Position numbers and translations under genes: made by a program. 64,000 nt of DNA from Nitrospira sp. (GTDB lineage Bacteria; Nitrospirota; Nitrospiria; Nitrospirales; Nitrospiraceae): contig JAOUHJ010000010.1 of NCBI GenBank assembly GCA_029865225.1, forward strand, positions 1 to 64,000, read 5' to 3'. Within the stretch, counting starts at the first letter, position 1. Every line of letters begins with the position of its first letter. The notes under the pieces are model-generated. The model had not been told where the DNA came from. It saw nothing but the letters and a program-made list of their open reading frames with translations, and ran no database searches. Below, in pieces: positions 8,731 to 20,424 of the stretch.

Positions 8731-9150
8731 CTAGAACTCTCCCATATTTACTTGCCGGACTCGTTCCGCTGGGATACTAAGTGCGGCTAGGAGGTACTGC
8801 TTGAACTCCTCGGTGTATGGCTGAGTAGCGAGGGCCCGTTGCATGCAGAGGAGCCAGGCGTCGCGTTCTTCGTAGCCTATTGGGAATCGCTTGTGAGCAC
8901 CAGGAATGCTGATTGGCCCATAGTGTTGCTGAAAAAGTCGGGGACCTCCCAGCCAGCCGCACAGGAAATAGGTCAATTTTCTGCGGGATTCGGTGAGATC
9001 GGGCGGGTGCATTTTTCTGATCGTTTCAGCTTCCGGCAATGTATCCATATTGGCATAAAATTCATCCACCAACTTGGTGATGCCCACAAGCTCGCCTGCT
9101 GCTTGGTAAGGAGTGGTCTGATCGCTACTGTCTTGGTCTTCCAGGGACAT
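8731..9150 (-). CDS. Group II truncated haemoglobin (TrHbO type)
   Basis: A 139-residue globin of the truncated group II type. Diagnostic features are the short GGPRLFQQHYG turn, the proximal-histidine segment HKRFPIG, and the YEERDAWLLCMQRAL stretch with the Trp characteristic of groups II and III. An N-terminal helix (LVGITKLVDEFYANMD) supplies the distal haem side. Proteins of this family bind oxygen or nitric oxide and are cytoplasmic; the exact ligand role cannot be read from the sequence. It lies 20 bases after the YgfZ-like gene on the same strand and is probably the last gene of that unit. No clear ribosome site precedes ATG 9150. Confidence 0.88.
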   Translation of the reverse strand: MSLEDQDSSDQTTPYQAAGELVGITKLVDEFYANMDTLPEAETIRKMHPPDLTESRRKLTYFLCGWLGGPRLFQQHYGPISIPGAHKRFPIGYEERDAWLLCMQRALATQPYTEEFKQYLLAALSIPAERVRQVNMGEF

Positions 9151-9170
9151 TGGTTTTCTGGGGTATGGCG

Positions 9171-10262
9171 TCAGGGCTTGGTGTAAAAGGGGAGGGTCTG
9201 AATAGTTGCCGGATATCGGCTGTTCTCATGTTCCACAGTCAAGTCGGTACCAGGCTTACTGAAGTCTCGCAGCGGAAATCCGAACGCCACAACTTGGTTG
9301 AGTTGAGGGGAATGGGCCGCACTGCTGATCCACCCCACTTCACGATCAACACTATAGAGCTTAGCACCATGCGGTGGAATTATTGAATCCTTCAAAACCA
9401 ACCCGACAAGCTTGCGGCGGACGTTGCCGTATGTATCCATACGTGCGACGACTTCTTGTCCCGGATAGCACCCCTTGCTCAAGCTGAACGCTTTGCCTTC
9501 GAGATTAGCTTCAGGGGGGACAATCTCCTCGTTCAAATCCGGTCCAGCCTTTGGAAGACCGGCTTCCAGGCGCAACGCTTCTCGTGCCTGGCTCCCAATG
9601 GCTTTGATTCCAAACTTGGCGCCGGCTTCCATGGCAGCTGTCCATGCCGGCAGCAGGCTATCGGCAGGAAGCAGCACCTCGATATCGACCTCTCCTGTTT
9701 CTTCCGTGCGTATTACCAATGCGTGATGCCCGCTGATTTGTGCTGTGACGAAATTGACTGGCTGCAAATCCGTGACATCCACTCCGAACGCTGATTGCAC
9801 CACATGGGCCGCCTTTGGTCCGCTGATCTGGAGTAGCCCCCAGCTCTCGGCGCAGTTTTCCATCTTTGCTTTGGTCCCGTAGAGCAGGAATTTACGAAGA
9901 GCCTGAAACGTCATCTCCCCAATTTCACCGACATCTTCCACCATGATCGCTTCCGTCTGCATGTACAGGCGAAAGTATGTGAGCATCTTGCCTTTATGGG
10001 TCAACAAGCTGGAGTAGCGGCCATTCCCAGGTTGGAGGGGAAGGATGTCGTTGCTAATGACGTTTTGCAGCCACTTCACGCGATCTTCGCCGGTCACCCT
10101 GATTTTGCCTCGATGCGAGAGATCGGCAATGCCGACGGCCTGTCGGACAGCACGATGCTCAGCAGCCACATCGCCGTAGTGAGCTGGCATCTCCCAGCCG
10201 GTGACCTCTTCAAACGTTGCTCCGAGTTGGGCATGTTGTGAGTGAAGGCGTGACTGTTTCAT
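9171..10262 (-). CDS. ygfZ: YgfZ/GcvT-family folate-binding protein
   Basis: A 363-residue protein of the aminomethyltransferase fold. The N-terminus (TFEEVTGWEMPAHYGDVAAE) and the DLSHRGKIRVTGEDR region resemble GcvT, the T protein of glycine cleavage. The KGCYPGQEVVARMDTYG motif near residues 255-270 is the K-G-C-Y-x-G-Q-E signature of YgfZ, a tetrahydrofolate-using protein that supports iron-sulphur enzymes. I favour YgfZ because of that motif and because no other glycine-cleavage genes are near. ThiC and NadA, both iron-sulphur proteins, are encoded within 6 kb, which fits a role in cluster maintenance, but that link is inference. Confidence 0.82.
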   Translation of the reverse strand: MKQSRLHSQHAQLGATFEEVTGWEMPAHYGDVAAEHRAVRQAVGIADLSHRGKIRVTGEDRVKWLQNVISNDILPLQPGNGRYSSLLTHKGKMLTYFRLYMQTEAIMVEDVGEIGEMTFQALRKFLLYGTKAKMENCAESWGLLQISGPKAAHVVQSAFGVDVTDLQPVNFVTAQISGHHALVIRTEETGEVDIEVLLPADSLLPAWTAAMEAGAKFGIKAIGSQAREALRLEAGLPKAGPDLNEEIVPPEANLEGKAFSLSKGCYPGQEVVARMDTYGNVRRKLVGLVLKDSIIPPHGAKLYSVDREVGWISSAAHSPQLNQVVAFGFPLRDFSKPGTDLTVEHENSRYPATIQTLPFYTKP

Positions 10263-10325
10263 GGTCAGTTGAGAAATCTGCGCATGTTGAAATTGAAAGT
10301 CATAGCAGGTAAATCCCTTCCGTTG

Positions 10326-10709
10326 CTATGAAGTGGCAGCATGTCCGGTTACCAATTCCTCTACCAATGCTTTCGTCCGAGCCGAAAACTCATTGCGGGA
10401 AACGATCTTTGTTACCCCGAGTGCCTTTGCACGGTTCCAGGTGTCCACTTCTTCATGGTTGGCAAAGGCGAGTGTTGGAATCGTGTGCAATCGTGGATCG
10501 TCTTGCAACTGTTCCAATGCGTGAAACGCATCAAGGGTCAAATCGTTCATGTTGAGAATGATCAAGCTCGGGCTTGTCGACGCAGCTTTGTCGATGATAT
10601 CCTGTTGAGCTCGGGCTTTCTCTATCTGGAAATTCGTCTGTCGCAGCGCATCCTTGACTTTCGTGTAGAAGAACAAGTCGGTGATGGCCACGAGGATAGT
10701 CTTGTGCAT
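10326..10709 (-). CDS. Degenerate response-regulator receiver domain
   Basis: A 127-residue stand-alone protein with the receiver layout: beta-1 TILVAITDL, beta-3 SLIILNMNDL, beta-4 TIPTLAFANH, beta-5 TKIVSRN. The phosphoacceptor Asp expected after LIIL is Asn (residue about 54), and the acidic pair after beta-1 is reduced to a single Asp. The usual Thr/Ser of beta-4 and Lys of beta-5 are also not in place. It therefore probably cannot take a phosphate in the normal way and may act as a protein-binding module. It is 10 bases downstream of the TPR gene, on the same strand, and precedes ygfZ. Confidence 0.75.
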   Translation of the reverse strand: MHKTILVAITDLFFYTKVKDALRQTNFQIEKARAQQDIIDKAASTSPSLIILNMNDLTLDAFHALEQLQDDPRLHTIPTLAFANHEEVDTWNRAKALGVTKIVSRNEFSARTKALVEELVTGHAATS

Positions 10710-10719
10710 GAGTACGACC

Positions 10720-11235
10720 TTAGTTGAGAGAGCTCACCAGCCGCCCGAGGGCCTTTCTGGCGAGCTTATAATTCGGATCTAGAGCGAGGGCTTTCTTGTA
10801 CGACTCGATCGCGTCGGTCCAGTTCCCCATGCGTTCATACACCCGGCCGAGATTCAGGTGCGGGTAGGCAGGGCTCTCGTACCGCTTGGCCTGCATCGCT
10901 TTCTGAAACCATGTAATGGCTTCCTCGAATTCACCTTTTTCTATCAGGTACGCGCCGATATCGTTGTAGGGATTGCCGAAATCCGGGTCTTGCGCGATGG
11001 CTTTGTGACATTCTTCGATGGCGTCATCAAGCCGCCCCATGAAGCTATAGGTCCAGCCCAAGAATGTGTAGCCCTCGGCAGTGGGATGGGTTGCGATTGA
11101 TTGCTTGTAGAGGTTGACCGCCTCCTCAAGTTCTCCTTTCATCTGTCGTTCAAACGCCTGTTGGAACAGAGTCCAAGCTTGGCGCTTGTCTTCCTCGCGC
11201 CCTTCGCCCTGAAGGAGGAAATCCTGAACGTCCAT
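10720..11235 (-). CDS. TPR-repeat protein
   Basis: A 171-residue protein with no signal peptide and about four tetratricopeptide repeats from residue 25 onward. Repeat cores seen are EEAVNLYKQSIATHPTAEGY, DDAIEECHKAIAQDPDFGNPY, EEAITWFQKAMQ and TDAIESYKKALALDPNYKLA. TPR proteins act as protein-binding scaffolds, so a partner is likely but not identifiable. It starts 83 bases after thi4 and ends ten bases before the degenerate receiver gene. The two may form a pair; their closeness to the thiamin genes may only reflect a shared operon. Confidence 0.85.
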   Translation of the reverse strand: MDVQDFLLQGEGREEDKRQAWTLFQQAFERQMKGELEEAVNLYKQSIATHPTAEGYTFLGWTYSFMGRLDDAIEECHKAIAQDPDFGNPYNDIGAYLIEKGEFEEAITWFQKAMQAKRYESPAYPHLNLGRVYERMGNWTDAIESYKKALALDPNYKLARKALGRLVSSLN

Positions 11236-11318
11236 GTTTCGTCAACGCCTTTACCCAGTCGTCATCGTTATGGAGAGCGGTCCTGAACCCTCTGCTGTCT
11301 GACGATCGAGAGGTGCCG

Positions 11319-12119
11319 TTACTCCTGTTTCAGTTTCTTCTTAATCAATTCGGCTCCGTACCGTCCAGAGAGCAACATGGACCCAAAGGCAGGTCCCATT
11401 CTTGGTGTGCCATAGACGGCGGCGACGGCCAATCCGATCACGAAACAATTCGGATAGACCTCTCCCGTCCGGTCCATGATCTCCTCTTCGGATCGCGCCA
11501 CCCACATGGCCCCGTTTCCCGGTACTTTATTATACAGATTTCGTTTATGGAGAAGCTCGACCACGATGGCATCATGGCCGGTAGCGTCCACCACGATCTT
11601 GCTCTCAAGGGCAATCGGATCAACGTGGATCAGATCATGGCCCGCCATCTCGGCTGTGGTGTTGTTGACGACGACTCCTTCCAGCACGCCATTGTCGCGG
11701 AGGATCAAGTCTAGCACGCGCGTCAGGTTCATGACCTTGGCACCGGCGTTGTAGGCGGCTGAGATCAGGGCGCCTGTGGCGTGCGGGGGATCGACCATAT
11801 ACATCCCCTCGCACTCTTTGATCCTTTTGCAGGGAATGCCGATTTCATCGAGAATCTCGTTCGCCGGCTCGCAGATCGTGGCTTTGTTCATGAGGTATCC
11901 ACCGGACCAAAATCCCCCGCCGAGCGCCAAGCTCTGTTCGATGAGCAGCGTTCGAAATCCCATGGTCGCCAGATCATGTGCACAGATCAGCCCTGACGGC
12001 CCAGCGCCGACGATAATGACATCACTCTCGATGAGCTGATCGAACTCTTTATAGTATTCCCGGGCGATCTGCCTGGTGATGTCTCGCTCACGTAACGGAG
12101 CAGGCTTCGGTTTTGCCAT
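11319..12119 (-). CDS. thi4: Thi4-type thiazole synthase, His-containing (sulfide-dependent type)
   Basis: A 266-residue protein of the Thi4 family, which makes the adenylated thiazole precursor of thiamin from NAD, glycine and a sulfur source. A dinucleotide-binding motif IIVGAGPSGL lies at about residues 35-44, followed by the acidic/basic LLIEQSLALGGGFW and the C-terminal GLAVAAVYGTPRMGPAFGSM. Where fungal and plant suicide enzymes carry the sulfur-donating Cys, this protein has His (LIHVDP, residue 165), as in archaeal members that use free sulfide catalytically. It follows thiC by nine bases on the same strand and shares the TPP riboswitch. A catalytic, sulfide-using enzyme is the best reading. 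Confidence 0.88.
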   Translation of the reverse strand: MAKPKPAPLRERDITRQIAREYYKEFDQLIESDVIIVGAGPSGLICAHDLATMGFRTLLIEQSLALGGGFWSGGYLMNKATICEPANEILDEIGIPCKRIKECEGMYMVDPPHATGALISAAYNAGAKVMNLTRVLDLILRDNGVLEGVVVNNTTAEMAGHDLIHVDPIALESKIVVDATGHDAIVVELLHKRNLYNKVPGNGAMWVARSEEEIMDRTGEVYPNCFVIGLAVAAVYGTPRMGPAFGSMLLSGRYGAELIKKKLKQE

Positions 12120-12128
12120 ACAGCTCTC

Positions 12129-14111
<1,983 letters not shown>

Positions 14112-14133
14112 TCAGAGGGTTCGCGGTCATCCG

Positions 14134-14215
14134 GCTTCCCTACGCTGGTATTACCCAGGTCAGGTTGTGAGGGTCGTCCGATCATTCGGACTCTCAGCTC
14201 GAGAGCTCCCCTAGC
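14134..14215 (-). promoter_or_regulatory. TPP riboswitch aptamer
   Basis: The minus strand carries the hallmarks of the thiamin-pyrophosphate aptamer: GGGGAGCT near the start, CTGAGAGT, then CCTGACCTGGGTAATACC followed by AGCGTAGGGAA. These are the CUGAGA and ACCUGA...GGGUAAUACCAGCGUAGGGAA elements of the class. A variable stem (GTCCGAATGATCGGAC) lies between them. Placed about 95 bases upstream of thiC and followed by an intrinsic terminator, it should control thiC and thi4 together. Confidence 0.96.
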
Positions 14216-14383
14216 GATTTTTTATGATCGTAGTACTCTGAGTTTGTGAAGTCAATCGGCTATTAGGCCCAGTGCGCCTCCGATCCTTTGGGGGCTCTGA
14301 CTAGGACTTTCCCTCATTGGGCGATTCATTGAATGTGAGGCGAGGCTATCGTAGAATAACCATTCTTTTCATTTGGAGGAGCT

Positions 14384-15487
14384 GTGTCAGTCACTGCGAC
14401 AGTACCGAAGCCGATTGATGAGTACCAGGCGCTGCCCGCCGAAGAATTGCACCGGCGGATCGTTGCGGCTAAGCAGGTACTGGGTGAGCGAGTCATGATT
14501 CTGGGCCATAACTACCAGCGGGATGAAGTCATCCAGCATGCCGATTTTCGAGGTGATTCACTCTTGTTAGCCAAACTGGCCGCCGAGCGGTCTGAACGGC
14601 CCTACATCGTTTTTTGTGGCGTACACTTTATGGCTGAAACGGCGGATATCCTCAGCCGTTCTCAGCAAACAGTCATCCTGCCGGACATGGCTGCGGGCTG
14701 TTCCATGGCCGATATGGCTGCGATCGAGCAAGTCGACCAATGTTGGGAGGCGCTGGGGCGTGTGATCCCAGTCGAGGAGACCGTGATGCCGGCCGTCTAT
14801 GTGAATTCGGCGGCAGTCCTGAAGGCGTTTTGTGGAGAACATGGAGGGATTACGTGCACATCATCCAATGCCAAAGCAGTGATCGAATGGTGTTGGGCGA
14901 GGCGAGAAAAGATTCTCTTTTTCCCAGACGAGCATTTAGGTCGGAATACAGCCAATAAGATGGGGATTCCGCGGGAGCAGATGATCGTGTGGGACCCCTA
15001 TCAACCAAACGGCGGGAATACCAGAGACGCCATCAAGCGAGCCACCTTGATCTTATGGAAGGGGCATTGCAGCGTCCATCAAATGTTCCAGCCGGTGCAT
15101 GTGGATCATTTTCGCAAACAATATCCAGACGGTAAGGTGATCGTCCATCCAGAGTGTCACGAGGATGTGGTGAACAAGGCCGATCTCATCGGATCGACAG
15201 AATTCATTATCCGCACCGTGACGGCTGCACCGGCCGGTACGACGTGGGCGGTCGGGACGGAACTGAATCTCGTGAATCGTTTAAAAGACGAACTCACCGA
15301 CAAGAAAGTATTCTTCTTGTCTTCTACGGTTTGTCAGTGCGCCACTATGTTTCGGATCGATGCGGCGCACCTGTGCTGGGCCATGGAGAATCTGGCAGAT
15401 GGTCACGTCGTCAACCGCATCGTGGTGCCGGAGGACGACAAGCAGTGGGCAAAGGTCGCACTCGATCGTATGATGGCAGTGAGTTAG
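14384..15487 (+). CDS. nadA: Quinolinate synthase NadA
   Basis: A 367-residue NadA, which condenses iminoaspartate and dihydroxyacetone phosphate to quinolinate in NAD synthesis using a [4Fe-4S] cluster. Conserved segments are ILGHNYQRDEVIQHADF, FCGVHFMAETADIL (first cluster Cys), GITCTSSNAK (second), VHPECHEDVVNKADLIGST, and CQCATMFRID near the C-terminus (third). The start is GTG 14384 with GGAGGA six bases upstream. It is divergent from the thiamin unit; NAD is also the substrate of Thi4, so the neighbouring pathways are linked. No nadB or nadC is in the window. Confidence 0.96.
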   Translation: MSVTATVPKPIDEYQALPAEELHRRIVAAKQVLGERVMILGHNYQRDEVIQHADFRGDSLLLAKLAAERSERPYIVFCGVHFMAETADILSRSQQTVILPDMAAGCSMADMAAIEQVDQCWEALGRVIPVEETVMPAVYVNSAAVLKAFCGEHGGITCTSSNAKAVIEWCWARREKILFFPDEHLGRNTANKMGIPREQMIVWDPYQPNGGNTRDAIKRATLILWKGHCSVHQMFQPVHVDHFRKQYPDGKVIVHPECHEDVVNKADLIGSTEFIIRTVTAAPAGTTWAVGTELNLVNRLKDELTDKKVFFLSSTVCQCATMFRIDAAHLCWAMENLADGHVVNRIVVPEDDKQWAKVALDRMMAVS

Positions 15488-15564
15488 GGCTGGTACCTAC
15501 CCCCTTCCTTCCGGTATATTCCGTCGATTCCGTATGACGAATGGTGTGAGTGTTCGGGTGTTCT

Positions 15565-18378
15565 ATGTCTACTGATTACAAGTCAACACTCAATCTTCCC
15601 AAAACCGATTTCCCGATGAAGGCGAATTTGCCTCAGCGGGAACCGGAGATGCTGGCTTGGTGGGAGCAGCAGAAGCTCTATGAGCAGATTCAGGCCTTGG
15701 GGAAGGGACGGCCTCGCTATGTATTGCATGATGGCCCTCCCTATGCGAACGGCCGTATCCATATCGGACATGCCCTGAACAAGGTGCTCAAGGACATCAT
15801 CGTCAAGTCGAAGACGATGGCAGGCTTTCATGCGCCCTACGTGCCGGGGTGGGATTGTCACGGGTTGCCGATTGAGCATCAAGTCATGAAGGAGCTCGGC
15901 GACAAGAAAAAGGATCTGGATGTGTCGGCGATCCGTAGGCTTTGTCGTGAGTATGCCGAGCGATACGTCACTATTCAGCGAGAGGAATTCAAACGGCTCG
16001 GGGTGCTAGGGGAATGGGAGCATCCCTACCTGACGATGACGCCGGGCTATGAAGCCACGATCATTCGTGAGTTCGGGAAGTTTGTCGAGCGTGGAGGGGT
16101 CTACAAGGGGCTCAAGCCGGTTCTGTGGTGCACCCATGATCAAACGGCGCTGGCGGAAGCGGAGGTCGAATACGAAGATCACACGTCACCATCGATCTAT
16201 GTGAAGTTCCCGATCGTCACCTCGCCGGCGGTACTTGCTTCGACTTTTCCTGGCATTTCCTTTCCCGATGAGATCAAGCGTGTGTCCGTTGTCATCTGGA
16301 CGACGACGCCCTGGACCCTCCCTGCCAATCAAGCGGTCTGTCTCCACCGGGATTTCGACTACGCATTTGTTCATGTCGGCGATGAACTGCTGATTGTCGC
16401 GGAAAAGCTTCTGGAGGCCGTTGCAAAGGCTTGCGCCATCACAGACTATCGCGTCGTGGGGGCAAAGAAGGGTGGAGAGGGCTTTGAAGGCTTGGAAACT
16501 CAGCGGCCGCTTTCCACCGGGCTTTCGCCGATCCTCCTGGGGGATTTCGTTACCCTCGATCAAGGGACCGGCTGCGTCCACATCGCGCCGGGCCATGGGA
16601 TGGAAGACTACATTCTCGTCCTCGATCACAATGCCAAGGCCTCACCAGGAGAGAAACTGGAAATCCTAGCTCCAGTCGATAGTGCTGGACGGTTTACAGA
16701 GGTAGTGAAAGAATTCGCTACACAGCATGTGTTCAAGGCGAATCCGAAGATTGTCGATTACCTTCAGGCGAACGGCCGTCTACTGAGCCACGGTTCATTG
16801 AACCATTCGTATCCACACTGCTGGCGGTGTAAAAACCCTGTGATCTTCCGCGCCACCGAACAGTGGTTCGTCTCGATGGAGACGAATGAGTTGCGGAAAG
16901 AGGCGCTAGGCGAGATCGAACGAGTCCAATGGATTCCGAGCTATGGCCGTGATCGAATTTTCGGCATGATTGAAAACCGGCCAGACTGGTGTCTCTCGCG
17001 CCAGCGTGTGTGGGGTGTGCCGATCCCAGGATTCACCTGTACGGGATGTCATCATGTGGTAGCCGACCCAGTCGTCATCGAGCATATCGCGTCTCTGATG
17101 GAATCAGAGGGGGCGGATGTCTGGTTCGAACGATCCGCTGGTGACCTACTGCCAGCTGGAACAACCTGTCAGACGTGTGGCGGAACAGGCTTTGAGAAAG
17201 AGCGGGACATTCTCGATGTATGGTTTGAATCCGGTGTGAGTTATGCGGCCGTTCTTAAGGCGAGGAAGTGGTGGCCAGCTGATCTCTATCTAGAAGGCTC
17301 CGACCAACATCGAGGTTGGTTCCATAGCGCCCTATTAGCCGGTGTCACGACGGATCATCGCGCACCCTATCGAGCCGTCCTGACGCATGGTTTTGTCGTA
17401 GACGGGCAGGGGAAGAAGATGTCCAAGTCGGCCGGCAATGTCGTAGCGCCACAGGATGTCATCAAACAGTCTGGTGCGGAAATTCTTCGTTTGTGGGTAG
17501 CGGCTCAGGATTATCGCGAAGACCTGCGCATCTCCCAGGAGATTCTGACGCATCTGATCGAGGCCTATCGGAAGATCCGCAACACATCCAGATTTCTCCT
17601 CAGTAATTTGTACGATTTCGATCCAGCGATGCATCGTGTTCCCTATGAACAGCTACCGGAGCTGGATCGCTGGGCCTTGATGCGTCTTGGAGAGCTGGTC
17701 GACAAAGTACGGCGAGCGTACGACGAGTTCGAGTTTCATACCATCTTTCATGCGCTCAATAATTTTTGTTCGGTCGACCTCAGTGCAATTTATTTGGATA
17801 TTCTGAAGGATCGGCTCTATACGTTTCGCGCAGATGCCCCGCTGAGACGAGGCTCCCAGACCGTTCTGTATGAAATTATTGTGGCACTGGCAAAACTCAT
17901 GGCTCCGATCTTGAGTTTTACCGCCGATGAGATTTGGCGCATGTTGCCGGAATCGGCCCGCAAGGAAGCGATGAGTGTGCATGTGGTCTCGTTCCCGGAA
18001 GCACACGCTCGCTGGAAGGACGATGCGTTGGCGACTCGCTGGGAGAAACTGCTGGCGTATCGAACCCGTGTGCAAGGTGAACTGGAAGTCTCTCGTCGAG
18101 ACAAGCTGATCGGATCGTCCCTCGAGGCTCATGTGCGGATCGAAGCCGGTCCTGACGCGCATCAGTTTTTAACCGCGTATGCCCGTGAGCTCGGCACCAT
18201 TTTCATCGTGTCTCGTGTGACGCTGGTGCCCGCACCGACGGACTCTTCGGATATCCGGATCACCGTTGAAAAATCGGTAGCCGCAAAATGCGAACGGTGC
18301 TGGAACTATCGCGATGCTGTCGGCAAGGATCGTGACCACCCGACTCTCTGCGAACGGTGTGTGGAGGCCGTCTTGTGA
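15565..18378 (+). CDS. ileS: Isoleucyl-tRNA synthetase
   Basis: A class I synthetase of 937 residues that charges tRNA-Ile. The start at ATG 15565 gives [20 protein letters not shown], the usual bacterial IleS beginning; an upstream GTG at 15550 would add five residues. HIGH motif: HIGHALN at about residue 68. KMSKS motif: [10 protein letters not shown] near 620. An editing domain ([12 protein letters not shown], about 245) lies between them. The C-terminus has the zinc-binding CERCWNY and CERC motifs, as in the bacterial-type enzyme. lspA follows with a GTGA overlap, so the two genes are translationally coupled, as in many bacteria. Confidence 0.97.
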   Translation: MSTDYKSTLNLPKTDFPMKANLPQREPEMLAWWEQQKLYEQIQALGKGRPRYVLHDGPPYANGRIHIGHALNKVLKDIIVKSKTMAGFHAPYVPGWDCHGLPIEHQVMKELGDKKKDLDVSAIRRLCREYAERYVTIQREEFKRLGVLGEWEHPYLTMTPGYEATIIREFGKFVERGGVYKGLKPVLWCTHDQTALAEAEVEYEDHTSPSIYVKFPIVTSPAVLASTFPGISFPDEIKRVSVVIWTTTPWTLPANQAVCLHRDFDYAFVHVGDELLIVAEKLLEAVAKACAITDYRVVGAKKGGEGFEGLETQRPLSTGLSPILLGDFVTLDQGTGCVHIAPGHGMEDYILVLDHNAKASPGEKLEILAPVDSAGRFTEVVKEFATQHVFKANPKIVDYLQANGRLLSHGSLNHSYPHCWRCKNPVIFRATEQWFVSMETNELRKEALGEIERVQWIPSYGRDRIFGMIENRPDWCLSRQRVWGVPIPGFTCTGCHHVVADPVVIEHIASLMESEGADVWFERSAGDLLPAGTTCQTCGGTGFEKERDILDVWFESGVSYAAVLKARKWWPADLYLEGSDQHRGWFHSALLAGVTTDHRAPYRAVLTHGFVVDGQGKKMSKSAGNVVAPQDVIKQSGAEILRLWVAAQDYREDLRISQEILTHLIEAYRKIRNTSRFLLSNLYDFDPAMHRVPYEQLPELDRWALMRLGELVDKVRRAYDEFEFHTIFHALNNFCSVDLSAIYLDILKDRLYTFRADAPLRRGSQTVLYEIIVALAKLMAPILSFTADEIWRMLPESARKEAMSVHVVSFPEAHARWKDDALATRWEKLLAYRTRVQGELEVSRRDKLIGSSLEAHVRIEAGPDAHQFLTAYARELGTIFIVSRVTLVPAPTDSSDIRITVEKSVAAKCERCWNYRDAVGKDRDHPTLCERCVEAVL

Positions 18379-18899
18379 GCGCGTCGTGGCTTCGCAATAT
18401 GGCGTTGGCATTGGTGACCGGCAGTATCGTTCTGCTGGATCAGCTGACCAAGCAGCAGATCATGCAGACGATGCGCTTGCACGAGTCGATCCCCATCATC
18501 CCCAATCTTTTCAGCCTGACATATATTCGGAACCCAGGCGCAGCGTTCGGCTTATTGGCTGGGAGCAGCAACGCGTTTCGGATGGTGTTTTTTGGGCTGA
18601 CCTCGATCTTTGCACTCGGGTTGCTGAGCACGATCTTGGTGCGGATGCCCGAACAGGACTGGGTGGGCCGTGTGAGCGTGGCGGCAATTCTCGGCGGTGC
18701 GATTGGTAACTTGATTGATCGACTGCGATTCGGAGAAGTGATCGACTTTCTGGATGTCTATATCGAAAACTACCACTGGCCGGCGTTTAATGTGGCGGAC
18801 TCTGCCATCACCGTCGGCGTGATTTTTCTGATCATTCACTTCGCATTTGAAAAGAAACCCGACTCCTCCACCGCCTCAGAGCCTAATTCGGTTCCCTAA
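18375..18899 (+). CDS. lspA: Lipoprotein signal peptidase LspA
   Basis: A 174-residue inner-membrane aspartic protease that removes signal peptides from prolipoproteins. Four membrane helices are visible. The catalytic Asp residues lie in [18 protein letters not shown] and [11 protein letters not shown], and the N-terminal DQLTKQ and the NPGAAFGL segment are also conserved. I place the start at GTG 18375, which overlaps the ileS stop, rather than at GTG 18357 inside ileS. The window holds several of its likely substrates: the lipoproteins at 7.4-8.0, 20.4 and 31.6 kb. Confidence 0.95.
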   Translation: MSASWLRNMALALVTGSIVLLDQLTKQQIMQTMRLHESIPIIPNLFSLTYIRNPGAAFGLLAGSSNAFRMVFFGLTSIFALGLLSTILVRMPEQDWVGRVSVAAILGGAIGNLIDRLRFGEVIDFLDVYIENYHWPAFNVADSAITVGVIFLIIHFAFEKKPDSSTASEPNSVP

Positions 18900-18931
18900 T
18901 TCCAATTTCGCCTTGTGTGTGTAAGCGTCTT

Positions 18932-18969
18932 CGGTCATTCGTCACGGGCTGACCCGGCACGAATGACCG
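18932..18969. terminator. Hairpin between convergent lspA and DUF2024 gene
   Basis: A perfect 11-base inverted repeat, CGGTCATTCGT / ACGAATGACCG, with a 16-base loop that can itself pair GGG with CCC. It lies between two convergent genes and has no T run on either side, so it is a likely but not classical terminator for both. Confidence 0.6.
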
Positions 18970-18979
18970 TGCTTCGTCG

Positions 18980-19240
18980 CTAGGCGGGCATGGGGACAAT
19001 GAATCCACCCTTCTCTTTGACTTGTTTCTGCTGCTCCGCTGAAAACATGACGAGCGGTTCGCTGTGACAGAACTGGCATTCCTTCGTCGTCACCGCAGCA
19101 TTTGGCTCACCGATACTGACCAAGTACTCCTTGGCAAGCTTGAGCGCGGTCGTTTCATCCGTCGTCATCACATCGAAGTGAATGCGACCATTCTTTCCAT
19201 GAACCCACGTATCGTAGACATGAATCGTATCTGACGCCAT
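18980..19240 (-). CDS. DUF2024-family protein
   Basis: A small protein of 86 residues. IHVYDTWVHGKNGRIHFDVM at the N-terminus is typical of DUF2024, a family of small cytoplasmic proteins of unknown function, and ECQFCHSEP is a possible metal-binding CxxC. The start at ATG 19240 is chosen over an upstream in-frame TTG because AAGGAG lies seven bases before it. It is 12 bases downstream of uppP on the same strand and probably co-transcribed. No function is assigned. Confidence 0.8.
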   Translation of the reverse strand: MASDTIHVYDTWVHGKNGRIHFDVMTTDETTALKLAKEYLVSIGEPNAAVTTKECQFCHSEPLVMFSAEQQKQVKEKGGFIVPMPA

Positions 19241-19252
19241 GCACAACTCCTT

Positions 19253-20128
19253 TCAACGAACGACCAACATGACCAACACTCCGAGCATAATACGATAGTA
19301 GGCAAAGACCCGCAAGGTGTGCCGTTTGACATAGGTGAGGAAGGCGGCGATGACGGCCCAGGCGACAAGGAATGACACGACCATGCCGAGCGCGAGTGCC
19401 AGAAAGTCTTGATCGGTAAAGGTTCCGCGTGCCTTCCAGGTTTCATAGAGCGTGGCTGCAATGATGGTTGGGAGGGCGAGAAAAAAGGAATATTCCGTGG
19501 CAACCTTGCGATCGAGGCCTGCGAGCAGACCACCGATGATGGTTGACCCGGAGCGTGACATGCCGGGAATCAGCGAGGCACATTGCGCGACACCGATCCA
19601 GAACGCCTGCATCGGTGAAACTTGATCCAGGCTCATCGCGTGACTTGTGCGTTTGGTGGCTTCGACGATCAGGATGATAAAGCCTCCAAGAATCGAAGTG
19701 GTCGCCACGGTTTGGGGGGTGAACAGATGTGACTTGATCCATCCATGTGCAGCGAGGCCGAGGAGGGCAGCCGGCAGAAAGGCGATCCCTAACCCAATCA
19801 AGAACCATAAGTTGTGATGCTGTTGCATCGAAGCCTTGATCCGATCTGTCCAGGACGCATGCGACCCGCTTGTGCTGTTGGAACGAAATATCTTTTGCTC
19901 CTGCCAAGCGCCGGAGAGAAGCCGACCGATCTTTTCCCGTTCGAACACGATGACGGCGAGGATGGCTCCCAACTGGATCGAGATTTCCGCGTTGGCCGCC
20001 ACGTCTCCGGTGAATCCAAGGGCATGGCCGACAAGGATCAGATGCCCGGTGGATGAGACGGGGAGAAACTCAGTCATCCCCTCCACGACTCCAAGAATCA
20101 CTGCGAGTGCTGGACCCCATTCGTTCAT
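19253..20128 (-). CDS. uppP: Undecaprenyl-diphosphatase UppP (BacA)
   Basis: A 291-residue integral membrane enzyme that dephosphorylates undecaprenyl diphosphate, recycling the lipid carrier for peptidoglycan and O-antigen. The two family motifs are plain: EGMTEFLPVSSTGHLILV near the N-terminus and GMSRSGSTIIGGLLAGLDR near residue 185. About eight hydrophobic helices are present. I start at ATG 20128 (MNEWGPAL), with GGAG six bases upstream, rather than the TTG 12 bases earlier. The loop at about 85-110 is somewhat long compared with compact members. The gene pairs with the small DUF2024 gene. Confidence 0.94.
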   Translation of the reverse strand: MNEWGPALAVILGVVEGMTEFLPVSSTGHLILVGHALGFTGDVAANAEISIQLGAILAVIVFEREKIGRLLSGAWQEQKIFRSNSTSGSHASWTDRIKASMQQHHNLWFLIGLGIAFLPAALLGLAAHGWIKSHLFTPQTVATTSILGGFIILIVEATKRTSHAMSLDQVSPMQAFWIGVAQCASLIPGMSRSGSTIIGGLLAGLDRKVATEYSFFLALPTIIAATLYETWKARGTFTDQDFLALALGMVVSFLVAWAVIAAFLTYVKRHTLRVFAYYRIMLGVLVMLVVR

Positions 20129-20424
20129 GCGGTGCTCCAATTCCGATTGTGGGCCATCGAATTTTCACCCTCCATGGTCATGTCTGATAGAATGTGTCGG
20201 ATAATCACAGAGCGACGCCGATCCGTCAAGCGCATTGGTTCTTCTGATTCGACGCTTGAGGAACAGAGCTGATTGGTCTCGAACAAGAGCAATTATGTTG
20301 ACAATGCCGAGGGGTTGGCATACACACAAAGAACACCATCACATGAACGGGGAGATGGCGGGATACAAGCAGGGATCCGTATGAAGCACATTCACGCGGT
20401 AGGATTTGATGGAGGGAGGATCGC

